Source of the DNA: an uncultured Oscillospiraceae bacterium
Lineage (GTDB): Bacteria; Bacillota; Clostridia; Oscillospirales; Ruminococcaceae
DNA length: 64,000 bases
NCBI GenBank assembly: GCA_902490585.1
Contig: CABUEI010000004.1
Span: forward strand, 1-64,000
Direction: 5' to 3'
In this document: piece by piece, positions 50,987 to 59,814 of the stretch
Numbering within the stretch: position 1 is the stretch's first letter
How the letters are laid out: each line of letters begins with the position of its first letter
Program-made: the position numbers and the translations under genes
The notes under the pieces: model-generated
The model's database searches: none
What the model was told of the DNA's origin: nothing
What the model saw: only the letters and a program-made list of their open reading frames with translations

Positions 50987-53900
50987 ATGAAGACGCTTTT
51001 TAACAATGGCTGGAGCTTTGCAAAGACAAAAGCGGACGACAACCTTGAAAATGATTGGAACGCTGATTATAAGCCGATTGACATTCCGCACGACTGGCTT
51101 ATCTACAACGCAAAAGACCTTTATGAAACCTCATTCGGACGCTACATAAAGACCTTTGATTTCGGCAAGGTAAGTGATAAAAGCATACGCCTTTATTTTG
51201 AGGGCGTTTATATGGATTGTACCGTTTATGTAAACGAAGAGGTTGCGGGCGAAAATAAGTACGGTTACAGCACGTTTGAAGTAGACCTTACAGGTAAGCT
51301 TCACGATGGCGAAAACGAGATAAAGGTGCTTGTAAGACACCGCAGTCCCAATACCCGTTGGTATTCGGGTGCAGGAATTTTCCGTGATGTTTATTTTATC
51401 GTTACAGAAAAGAGCTACCTTGCAACAGACGGCATATATTTCCATGCCGATAAAGCAGCGGATGGATTTGACGTAAAGCTGTCTGCTGAGATCGTAAACC
51501 CTGATGGATTAACGGCTGAATTTACACTGTCAAAAGGTAACGAAATTCTTTATTCGTCTGAACTCCCTGCTGAATCGGTAACCGCAGCCGCTTTTTCGCT
51601 GAATCATCTTTCCGATGATTATATATGGGATATCAACAGCCCGAATCTTTTGACTTTGTTGGTAAATCTTAAAAAAGACGGCAAGGTAATTGACAACTGT
51701 ACACAAAATGTCGGACTGCGTGAAATCGAGTATAAGGCTGACAGCGGCTTTTATCTCAACGGCAGACATATCAAGCTGAACGGTGTCTGTCTGCACCACG
51801 ACCTCGGCTGTCTTGGTGCGGCGTTCAATAAGTCTGCGGCAAGAAGACAGCTTCAGAGTATGCTTGACATGGGCGTAAATTCTGTAAGAACTTCTCATAA
51901 CCCGCCTGCAAAGGCTTTCATGGAGCTTTGTGACGAGATGGGTATGCTTGTTGACAGTGAAGCTTTTGATATGTGGGAGCGTCCCAAGACCGAGTTTGAC
52001 TATGCCAGATTCTTTGACGAGTGGTATGAGAAAGACGTTGCCTCATGGATACGCCGTGACAGAAATCACCCGAGCGTTATAATGTGGAGTGTCGGCAATG
52101 AGATATACGATACCCATGTTTCGCCTCGTGGTTGTGAAGTTTCTAAGATGCTACATACCGCAGTCAGAAAAAGTGATCCTCTTTGCAATGCACCCACAAC
52201 CATAGGCTCTAACTATATGCCGTGGGAAGGTGCGCAAAATTGTGCAAAACAAGTCGATATTGTGGGATATAATTACCTTGAAAGGCTGTATGAGCCGCAT
52301 CATAAGGAGTATCCCGACTGGAAGATATACGGTAGCGAAACTACATCGGGAGTGAAGAGCAGAGGAGTGTATCATTTCCCGCTTGAGACCGCATTCTTAA
52401 CCCATCCGGATATGCAGTGCTCGTCACTCGGAAACTGCCGTGCAGGTGCATCTGCCGATACTGCTCAGAAGATAATAGCCTACAACCGTGACATAGATGT
52501 TTGTGCAGGAATGTATATATGGACAGGTAGCGATTATATAGGTGAACCGTCCCCATATTCTACCAAAAATTCATACTATGGTAATATCGACACGGCAGGG
52601 CTTCGTAAGGACAGTTTCTACCTTTATCAGTCGGCATGGACAGATAAACCTGTACTTCACCTCATGCCTTACTGGGACTTCAACGACGGTCAGCTCATAG
52701 ACGTAGTAGCATACACGAATATCGGAGATGTTGAGCTGTTTGTCAACGGCAGAAGCAGTGGTGTAAAGCACCCCGAGGAGTACACTGCAAGCTGGCAGAT
52801 TCCTTATGAAAAGGGCGAGCTCAGAGTCAAGGCAACCGCCGCTGACGGCACGTTCTACGAAGATGTAAAGCGCTCTTTCGGTGACAGTGCTAAGATTGTT
52901 CTTTCCGCTTATAGCAACGCTGTAAAGGCAGACGGCGAGGATCTCGCTTTCATAACAGTATCAACTGTTGATAAGAACGGAAACCCAGTAGAGAACGCAC
53001 GGGACAGAATATTTCTTACGGTAGACGGCGGAAGACTTGTCGGCTTTGACAATGGCGACAGCATTGATTACGATAATTATAAATCGGCAAACCGCAGACT
53101 TTTCTCAGGTAAAGCGGTAGCATACATTGCGGCTGATACGACTGAGGGCAAGATTACAGTAACCGCCGAGGGCGAAGGACTTGAAAAGGCTGTTATTGTG
53201 ATAGAAAAGCAAAAGTCGGAAATCAGAAACGGAATTTCAACACTTGAAAATATCATAAATAATGATGGTTACACTATAGGTTCGGATATTCCTGTAAGAA
53301 AAATTGAGCTAACGAGGAGTACAGGTATAGAGCTGACACCTGATAATAACAACTGTGAAGTTAAAGCGTCAATATTGCCGACAAATGCCACAGATAGCAA
53401 TTTGACATGGGAAATCGTTACGGCAAGCGGAATTGCAACCAATCTTGCGGCTATTACAGTCAGCGAAAATCGTCGCAGTGCTATTGTCAGTGCAAGCGGT
53501 GACGGAACGTTCAGATTACGTTGTAGTGCGAATAATAAAAGCGAATATCCTCAGGTTCTGTCCGAGTATGAATTTACTGCAAGCGGTTTTGGCAGACCTA
53601 CTTTTGATCCTTATAATTTCGTAACTGCCTGCCTTTATTCCGACAGTATTTCACTGATGGATGAGGTGCGTTGCGGCGGTGTAAGTATTACGTCAGATAA
53701 CAACATAGTCGGATTTAAGAAGACGGATTTCGGAAAATACGGAACAGATGAATTCCTGGTCAGAATTATAAACTGGCACAAGGATTGTCCTTTCGGGTTC
53801 AGGCTCTGGGAGGGTTATCCCGGTGCGGACGGTTCCTCTCTTATCGGTGAATTCACCTATCAGGCAAACTTCGAGTGGCAGACCTACAAGGACAACCATT

Positions 53901-54373
53901 ATAAGCTTTCAAGCCGGCTGACAGGCGAAAAGGATATCTATTTCGAGTTTGACAAAACAGATCTGCGTATCGACTTTGGCGGTTTCCTATTCACTCCTCG
54001 TCAGAAAGCTTATGAACGCCTTAACAGCGGTGATTGTGACCTTATACACGGTGATACCTATACTAAAGACGGAACTAGCGTCAAGGGAATCGGAAACAAT
54101 GTATTCCTTGACTTTGACGATATGAATTTTACAAAAGGTACAAGGCTGATCCGCATACACGGTATGACACGTCACGATAATGATTCTATTCATATTCACT
54201 TCCATACGGAAAGCGGCAGAATAGAAGAAATACTCGAATTCCCAGGTTCTCTTATGCCAATCACCGTATCACACAGATTACCTGATATTACAGGTAAAGT
54301 GAAGGTTGAATTCAGATTTCTGCCGGGTTGTGACTTCGATTTTGACTGGTTTGAAATCGAGCCTGAAGAATAA
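50987..54373 (+). CDS. Multidomain GH2 glycoside hydrolase (beta-galactosidase-like)
   Basis: 1128 residues. In order: N-terminal sugar-binding jelly roll (1-160, with NTRWYSGAGIFRDVY), Ig-like sandwich (160-265), TIM barrel (265-560) with acid/base WSVGNE (Glu372) and nucleophile YGSETTSG (Glu451), a DUF4982-like region (about 575-640), an Ig/invasin-like domain (about 650-745), another Ig-like stretch, and a C-terminal beta-rich part (about 890-1128) resembling carbohydrate-binding modules. No signal peptide, so intracellular despite the binding-type modules. Could be a beta-galactosidase, beta-mannosidase or beta-glucuronidase-like member; the sugar is not fixed. Co-transcribed with GH26. 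Confidence 0.9.
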   Translation: MKTLFNNGWSFAKTKADDNLENDWNADYKPIDIPHDWLIYNAKDLYETSFGRYIKTFDFGKVSDKSIRLYFEGVYMDCTVYVNEEVAGENKYGYSTFEVDLTGKLHDGENEIKVLVRHRSPNTRWYSGAGIFRDVYFIVTEKSYLATDGIYFHADKAADGFDVKLSAEIVNPDGLTAEFTLSKGNEILYSSELPAESVTAAAFSLNHLSDDYIWDINSPNLLTLLVNLKKDGKVIDNCTQNVGLREIEYKADSGFYLNGRHIKLNGVCLHHDLGCLGAAFNKSAARRQLQSMLDMGVNSVRTSHNPPAKAFMELCDEMGMLVDSEAFDMWERPKTEFDYARFFDEWYEKDVASWIRRDRNHPSVIMWSVGNEIYDTHVSPRGCEVSKMLHTAVRKSDPLCNAPTTIGSNYMPWEGAQNCAKQVDIVGYNYLERLYEPHHKEYPDWKIYGSETTSGVKSRGVYHFPLETAFLTHPDMQCSSLGNCRAGASADTAQKIIAYNRDIDVCAGMYIWTGSDYIGEPSPYSTKNSYYGNIDTAGLRKDSFYLYQSAWTDKPVLHLMPYWDFNDGQLIDVVAYTNIGDVELFVNGRSSGVKHPEEYTASWQIPYEKGELRVKATAADGTFYEDVKRSFGDSAKIVLSAYSNAVKADGEDLAFITVSTVDKNGNPVENARDRIFLTVDGGRLVGFDNGDSIDYDNYKSANRRLFSGKAVAYIAADTTEGKITVTAEGEGLEKAVIVIEKQKSEIRNGISTLENIINNDGYTIGSDIPVRKIELTRSTGIELTPDNNNCEVKASILPTNATDSNLTWEIVTASGIATNLAAITVSENRRSAIVSASGDGTFRLRCSANNKSEYPQVLSEYEFTASGFGRPTFDPYNFVTACLYSDSISLMDEVRCGGVSITSDNNIVGFKKTDFGKYGTDEFLVRIINWHKDCPFGFRLWEGYPGADGSSLIGEFTYQANFEWQTYKDNHYKLSSRLTGEKDIYFEFDKTDLRIDFGGFLFTPRQKAYERLNSGDCDLIHGDTYTKDGTSVKGIGNNVFLDFDDMNFTKGTRLIRIHGMTRHDNDSIHIHFHTESGRIEEILEFPGSLMPITVSHRLPDITGKVKVEFRFLPGCDFDFDWFEIEPEE

Positions 54374-54402
54374 GTAAAGCAGATATTGCGGCATAATGCA
54401 AG

Positions 54403-54438
54403 TAACGACTGCCCGTACATCACGGACAGTCGTTATTT
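54403..54438 (+). terminator. Terminator after the GH2 gene
   Basis: TAACGACTG/CAGTCGTTA outer stem with CCGT/ACGG inside, then TTTTG. It overlaps the end of the leftward XRE gene. Confidence 0.82.
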
Positions 54439-54657
54439 TGCATATTTTGATGTTGCCTTATTGTTTGTTCTGCCAAAAATATAGTCGGTAGAAACGTTGT
54501 AAAAATCTGCAAGTGTCAGCACGTGCTCAACGGGAATTGTCTGAAATCCACGTTCGTACCGTGAGTACACAGTCTGCTTTATTCCCAGTAGCTGAGCTAT
54601 CTGCGTCTGATTTAAGTCCTTGTCTTCACGAAGGTCACGCAACCGCTGAAAATACAC
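54433..54657 (-). CDS. XRE family transcriptional regulator
   Basis: 74 residues, one helix-turn-helix: RLRDLREDKDLNQTQIAQLLGI, QTVYSRYERGFQTIPVEHVL, then LADFYNVSTDYIFGR. GTG start at 54657 is seven bases after AAGGAG; the nearby ATG is out of frame. Divergent from an anchored membrane protein whose promoter carries a TAGTACT inverted repeat, a probable target. No obvious effector domain. Confidence 0.9.
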   Translation of the reverse strand: MYFQRLRDLREDKDLNQTQIAQLLGIKQTVYSRYERGFQTIPVEHVLTLADFYNVSTDYIFGRTNNKATSKYAK

Positions 54658-54718
54658 AAATCCATCTCCTTAAACCTGTAAATCTCATTGAAAGTAAACT
54701 TAGAACCTGACGGTACTA

Positions 54719-54747
54719 TTGACTTTATCACATTTAAGCGGTATAAT
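54719..54747 (+). promoter_or_regulatory. Promoter of the anchored membrane protein gene
   Basis: TTGACT, 17 bp, TATAAT, with the inverted repeat 54756-54773 just downstream. Confidence 0.82.
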
Positions 54748-54755
54748 GATTAAAA

Positions 54756-54773
54756 TAGTACTTATTAGTACTA
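54756..54773. promoter_or_regulatory. Candidate XRE operator
   Basis: TAGTACTTATTAGTACTA: seven-base arms around TATT, covering the transcription start. A related half-site GGTACTA lies at 54712-54718, beside the -35 box. Confidence 0.6.
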
Positions 54774-54787
54774 AAGAGAGGACGAGC

Positions 54788-55618
54788 GTGGGAGTAATGA
54801 ATACGCATTATATTGATAATTCGTACGAAATGGTAATTTTCTCTGTATTGGTTGTATTTTTGCTTTTCATTACAGTTTTATTCATTTTGCTTGCAAGAAA
54901 AGTGCTACATAAAAGAGAAAAAGAAAAGAGCTCGGCAAACAAGTCGAGGAATAATAAAAATACAATAACGGACTTCAAAACAGATAATATCGAAAATGCT
55001 TGGCACACAGAAAAACAAATTGCCGATGAACAGTTTAATAAAGCACAAATAACAGGCAGGGATAAGTATATTTCAGTTTATCGCAATGAACTGGAGCTGA
55101 TAAGCTTGCTCAGGTGGAATGAAACGCAGTCGGACGCTTCAAGCGTGGGCGAAATAACCGGAGAAGCGGACTGTAATGAAAGTGATATCGCCGATATTAA
55201 ACGTAGAATCAGTGAAATTAACAGCAAAGTTATTGATTATTCTGATATAAAAGGTAAATTCTCGTTGCTTGATATTTCTGATATTTGTTGTAATATCACT
55301 GACGGCGGAAATTTTTCGGTTACGGCGGATGTTACTGTTGGAAAAGCGTACCGTGACTTATGCGAACATACAGTGCTTGACGGTTCGCTTAAAGTTATCG
55401 TTACCGACAGTAACGGAGTACAGGTAGGACACGGCTATTTGTGTGCGAACGGTTTTAATGAGATTGATTCGGGAAAAGTCGGCTTTGCTTGTTACGACGG
55501 CAACAGCAGAATTCATAAGCTCAGTGCTTTGTGCATTGCCGATAACAAAAATTTTGATAAAAATCAAAAGTACTATGTGTCGGTTGAGCCATATCGGTTG
55601 TGGACGTTAGAAAGATAA
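54788..55618 (+). CDS. Hypothetical membrane-anchored protein
   Basis: 276 residues, not recognised. One N-terminal membrane segment (about 14-36), a Lys/Asn-rich cytoplasmic stretch, then two likely beta-rich parts (about 160-276, with FSVTADVTVGKAYRDL and VEPYRLW). GTG at 54788 lies five to six bases after GAGAGGA; an ATG at 54797 is the alternative. Upstream in-frame codons fall in the promoter. Control by the divergent XRE protein is suggested by the operator. Function unknown. Confidence 0.72.
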   Translation: MGVMNTHYIDNSYEMVIFSVLVVFLLFITVLFILLARKVLHKREKEKSSANKSRNNKNTITDFKTDNIENAWHTEKQIADEQFNKAQITGRDKYISVYRNELELISLLRWNETQSDASSVGEITGEADCNESDIADIKRRISEINSKVIDYSDIKGKFSLLDISDICCNITDGGNFSVTADVTVGKAYRDLCEHTVLDGSLKVIVTDSNGVQVGHGYLCANGFNEIDSGKVGFACYDGNSRIHKLSALCIADNKNFDKNQKYYVSVEPYRLWTLER

Positions 55619-55631
55619 CAATATTGTATTA

Positions 55632-55655
55632 AGGGCGGTGTTATCCGCCTTTTTG
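55632..55655 (+). terminator. Terminator after the anchored membrane protein gene
   Basis: GGCGG/CCGCC stem, six-base loop, TTTTT. Confidence 0.82.
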
Positions 55656-55785
55656 TTTTATATACATATAAACAAGGAATATGCTCATATAAATTTTATA
55701 TAGCAAAATCGGCATTTTGACATATTTTCGGTTAAAACAACGATACGAAAATGAGAATTAAGATAAAAGTTAAGCGATTTTTCTA

Positions 55786-55814
55786 TTGACTTTGCCCTTT
55801 ATATGTGGTACAAT
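55786..55814 (+). promoter_or_regulatory. Promoter of rpoB-rpoC
   Basis: TTGACT, 17 bp, TACAAT, 137 bases before rpoB. Confidence 0.82.
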
Positions 55815-55820
55815 ACTAAA

Positions 55821-55951
55821 ATGTATCATAATGGATTGATATGCGTTCAGGCTTAGCACGCATTAAGTCAGAAAGTGCCGAAAAGCCCTGTATTATGCGG
55901 AATAAGCGGACGTATGGATTTCTGTGAATAAATTAAGGAGTGGTAAAGCCC
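55821..55951 (+). promoter_or_regulatory. rpoB leader with hairpins
   Basis: About 130 bases of leader. ATGCGT (55841-55846) pairs ACGCAT (55858-55863), and CAGAAA near 55870 can pair TTTCTG near 55920. This could influence rpoB expression. No leader peptide with a ribosome site is clear. The A+T-rich 55656-55785 before the promoter holds nothing recognisable. Confidence 0.45.
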
Positions 55952-58900
55952 ATGGTGAATGTCAAGCAGGTAAAACTGGGTAGAAATACCCGTATGAGTT
56001 TTTCCAAAATCAATGAAGTTCAGAAAATGCCGAACCTCATTGAAATTCAGAAGGACTCGTATCAGTGGTTCTTGGACGAGGGTATAAAGGAAGTATTCAA
56101 GGATATTTCTTCTATTTCCGATGCTAACGGCAAGCTGGTACTGAGTTTCGTTGATTATCGTCTCGACGAAAACCCGAAGTATACTATAGAGGAGTGCAAG
56201 GAACGTGACACAACGTACGCCGCACCTCTTCGTGTAAAAGCACAGCTCAGAAACACCGAAACGGGTGAAGTTGTTGAAAATGAAATATTCATGGGCGACT
56301 TCCCTCTGATGACTGACAGCGGTACTTTCGTAATCAACGGTGCAGAGCGTGTTATAGTATCACAGCTCGTTCGTTCTCCCGGCGTTTATTACGGCTTTGA
56401 CTACGATAAAACGGGTAAGAAGTTATTCAAGTCAACTGTTATACCCAACAGAGGTGCATGGCTTGAATACGAGATGGATTCCAATGACATCTTCTATGTC
56501 CGTATAGATAAGAACAGAAAGATACCTGCCACAACATTTATCCGTGCGCTCGGTATCAGCAGTGACGACGACCTCGTTGATCTGTTCGGCGAAGACCCCA
56601 GAATTGTTCAGACAATTCAGGAAAAGGACGCTACAAAGAATACCGAAGAAGCTCTTCTCGAAGTCTACAGGAAGTTAAGACCCGGCGAACCTCCGACGGT
56701 TGATTCAGCCAATACACATCTTAACAACCTGTTCTTTGACGCTAAGAGATATGATCTTGCCAGATTCGGTCGTTACAAATACAACAAGAAACTCGGCGTT
56801 GCATCAAGAATTGCTGGTCATAAGGCTGCTCAGCCGATTATTGACCCCACAACAGGCGAAATCCTTGTTGACGAGAATGAGTTCATCAACGCTGAAAAGG
56901 CACAGGCAGTTGAGCAGGCAGGTGTTAAGGAATGCGTAATCTTCTCAGAAGAAAAGATTGCCAAGGTTCTCGGTAACGGTATGGTTGACATTGCAGGATA
57001 TATTCCTGAGTCAATTGACGCTGAGGCACTCGGTATCAACGAGAAGGTATGCTTCAAGGTTCTGCGTGAAATCCTTGACAAGTGCGGCGATGATGTTGAA
57101 GCACTTACCGAAGAGCTTTCAAACAGAGTTGACGATCTTATTCCAAAGCACATCACTCTTGACGATATATTTGCAACAGTTAGCTATTTCATCAACCTTT
57201 GCGAAGGCGTCGGTGAAGTTGATGATATCGACCATCTCGGAAACAGACGTATCCGTAGCGTAGGTGAACTGTTACAGAACCAGTTCAGAATCGGTTTTGC
57301 AAGAATGGAAAGAGTTATCCGTGAGCGTATGGGACTTCAGTCTCAGGAAGGCGACAAGGTAACTCCCAATGCACTTATAAATATCCGTCCTGTTGTAGCG
57401 GCTATCAAGGAATTCTTTGGTTCTTCACCGCTTTCACAGTTCATGGATCAGAATAACCCCCTTGCAGAGCTTACTCATAAGAGAAGACTTTCAGCCCTCG
57501 GCCCCGGCGGTCTTTCACGTGACCGTGCAAGTTTCGAGGTTCGAGATGTTCACTACTCTCACTACGGAAGAATGTGTCCTATCGAAACTCCTGAAGGTCC
57601 TAACATCGGTCTTATCTCTTATCTTGCATCTTTCGCAAAAATCAACAAGTACGGCTTTATTGAAGCTCCTTATCGTAAGGTTGACAAGGAAACAGGCGTT
57701 GTACTTGACGAAGTAACATATATGACTGCCGATATGGAGGATAACTACGTTGTAGCTCAGGCTAACGAACCTCTTGACGAGCAGGGCAGATTTGCAAGAA
57801 AGCGTGTTAATGCACGTTTCCGTGAGGAAATCCTCGAAGTTGACCGTGACAGAGTAGACTACATGGACGTATCTCCTAAGATGGTTGTATCTGTTGCTAC
57901 TGCAATGATTCCGTTCCTTGAAAACGATGACGCAAACCGTGCACTGATGGGTGCGAACATGCAGCGTCAGGCGGTTCCGCTGATGGTAACACAGAATCCT
58001 ATCGTAGGAACAGGTATGGAATATAAGGCAGCTGTTGATTCAGGTGCTGTTGTAGTTGCCAAGGAAGACGGTGTTGTTACAAAGTGCAGTGCCGATGAGA
58101 TAGTTGTTACAGACAACAACGGTATTGAGCACACATACAAGCTTATTAAGTTCAAGCGTTCAAACCAGGGCACCTGCGTAAACCAGCGTCCTGCCGTTTC
58201 AAAGGGCATGGAGATCAAGGTAGGCGATGTTCTTGCTGACGGTCCCGCTACAAGCCAGGGTGAGATTTCACTCGGTAAGAATGCTCTTATCGGCTTCATG
58301 ACATGGGAAGGTTACAACTACGAGGACGCCGTTCTCATCAATGAGAAGCTTGTTTACAATGATGTTTACACATCTATTCATATAGAAGAATACGAACTCG
58401 AATGCCGTGATACAAAGCTCGGACCGGAAGAAATCACAAGAGAAATCCCCAATGTATCGGAAGATGCACTGAAGGATCTCGATGAACGTGGTATCATCCG
58501 TATCGGTGCTGAGGTTCACTCAGGCGATATCATGGTAGGTAAGGTTACACCCAAGGGTGAAACAGAGCTCACAGCAGAAGAAAGACTTCTCCGTGCAATC
58601 TTCGGTGATAAGGCAAGAGAAGTAAGAGATAATTCACTCCGTGTTCCTCACGGCGAAAGCGGTATCATCGTTGATGTAAAGGTGTTCACAAGACAGAACT
58701 GTGATGAACTTTCACCCGGAGTAAATATGGTTGTAAGATGCTATATTGCTCAGAAGCGTAAGATTTCAGTCGGTGATAAGATGGCCGGTCGTCACGGTAA
58801 CAAGGGTGTCGTTTCCCGTATCTTAAAGCAGGAAGATATGCCTTTTCTTCCCGACGGTACTCCTCTTGATATAGTACTGAACCCCCTCGGCGTTCCTTCA

Positions 58901-59740
58901 CGAATGAACATCGGTCAGGTACTTGAAGTACACCTCGGTTATGCTTGTAAGGCTCTTGACTGGCAGATAATGACCCCTGTATTTGACGGTGCACACGAAG
59001 CGGACATCAGAGCTTGCTTTGAAAAGGCAGAAGCCGAGCGTGCAAACTACAAGGATAAGGATACAGCAAAGATCGACTTCTCCAAGATTCCTATGCGTCC
59101 CGACTGCAAGACTCAGCTTACTGACGGTCGTACAGGTGAGAAGTTTGACAGCCCTGTAACAGTAGGTTATATGTACTACCTCAAGCTCCACCACCTTGTA
59201 GACGATAAGATTCACGCACGTTCAACTGGTCCTTACTCACTGGTTACACAGCAGCCTCTCGGCGGTAAGGCTCAGTTCGGCGGACAGCGTTTCGGTGAAA
59301 TGGAAGTTTGGGCACTCGAGGCTTACGGTGCGGCTTATACACTGCAGGAAATTCTGACAGTAAAGTCGGATGATATCGTAGGACGTGTAAAGACCTATGA
59401 GGCTATCGTAAAGGGCGATCCCGTTCCTAAGGCAGGCGTTCCCGAGAGCTTCAAGGTTCTGTTCAAGGAACTTCAGTCACTTGGTCTTGATATCAAGGTT
59501 CTTGATGCAGATAAGAACGAAATCGACCTCAGACAGACTTATGAAGAGGACGATGAATACGGTCAGGCAGCCGGTGAAGACACATTTGACTATGTAGCTG
59601 AAGACGGTTCACTTGATGACGGATTCATCACACAGGATATTGACGAAGACAGCGATTTCTATGCCGATAAGGATGAGGAAGATGATTTTGACATCGACTT
59701 CAACGAGAATGACGCAGACGACACCATTGACGGTGAATAA
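55952..59740 (+). CDS. rpoB: RNA polymerase beta subunit
   Basis: 1262 residues. Hallmarks include EIQKDSYQWFLDEG at the start, the rifampicin region GSSPLSQFMDQNNPLAELTH with KRRLSALGPGGLSRDRA, and DGRTGEKFDSPVTVGYMYYLKLHHLV. The C-terminus carries an acidic tail of about 70 residues. ATG at 55952 gives the family start MVNVKQVKLG, 11 bases after AAGGAG; GTG at 55940 overlaps that site. rplJ and rplL, which often precede rpoB, are absent here. rpoC follows after 74 bases. Confidence 0.97.
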   Translation: MVNVKQVKLGRNTRMSFSKINEVQKMPNLIEIQKDSYQWFLDEGIKEVFKDISSISDANGKLVLSFVDYRLDENPKYTIEECKERDTTYAAPLRVKAQLRNTETGEVVENEIFMGDFPLMTDSGTFVINGAERVIVSQLVRSPGVYYGFDYDKTGKKLFKSTVIPNRGAWLEYEMDSNDIFYVRIDKNRKIPATTFIRALGISSDDDLVDLFGEDPRIVQTIQEKDATKNTEEALLEVYRKLRPGEPPTVDSANTHLNNLFFDAKRYDLARFGRYKYNKKLGVASRIAGHKAAQPIIDPTTGEILVDENEFINAEKAQAVEQAGVKECVIFSEEKIAKVLGNGMVDIAGYIPESIDAEALGINEKVCFKVLREILDKCGDDVEALTEELSNRVDDLIPKHITLDDIFATVSYFINLCEGVGEVDDIDHLGNRRIRSVGELLQNQFRIGFARMERVIRERMGLQSQEGDKVTPNALINIRPVVAAIKEFFGSSPLSQFMDQNNPLAELTHKRRLSALGPGGLSRDRASFEVRDVHYSHYGRMCPIETPEGPNIGLISYLASFAKINKYGFIEAPYRKVDKETGVVLDEVTYMTADMEDNYVVAQANEPLDEQGRFARKRVNARFREEILEVDRDRVDYMDVSPKMVVSVATAMIPFLENDDANRALMGANMQRQAVPLMVTQNPIVGTGMEYKAAVDSGAVVVAKEDGVVTKCSADEIVVTDNNGIEHTYKLIKFKRSNQGTCVNQRPAVSKGMEIKVGDVLADGPATSQGEISLGKNALIGFMTWEGYNYEDAVLINEKLVYNDVYTSIHIEEYELECRDTKLGPEEITREIPNVSEDALKDLDERGIIRIGAEVHSGDIMVGKVTPKGETELTAEERLLRAIFGDKAREVRDNSLRVPHGESGIIVDVKVFTRQNCDELSPGVNMVVRCYIAQKRKISVGDKMAGRHGNKGVVSRILKQEDMPFLPDGTPLDIVLNPLGVPSRMNIGQVLEVHLGYACKALDWQIMTPVFDGAHEADIRACFEKAEAERANYKDKDTAKIDFSKIPMRPDCKTQLTDGRTGEKFDSPVTVGYMYYLKLHHLVDDKIHARSTGPYSLVTQQPLGGKAQFGGQRFGEMEVWALEAYGAAYTLQEILTVKSDDIVGRVKTYEAIVKGDPVPKAGVPESFKVLFKELQSLGLDIKVLDADKNEIDLRQTYEEDDEYGQAAGEDTFDYVAEDGSLDDGFITQDIDEDSDFYADKDEEDDFDIDFNENDADDTIDGE

Positions 59741-59814
59741 GCGTAAGGCATTGACAGGAAAGCGTGTGCGAAAAACACACATAAACTTCTATAGAAAGAA
59801 TTGAGGTCTGTAAA

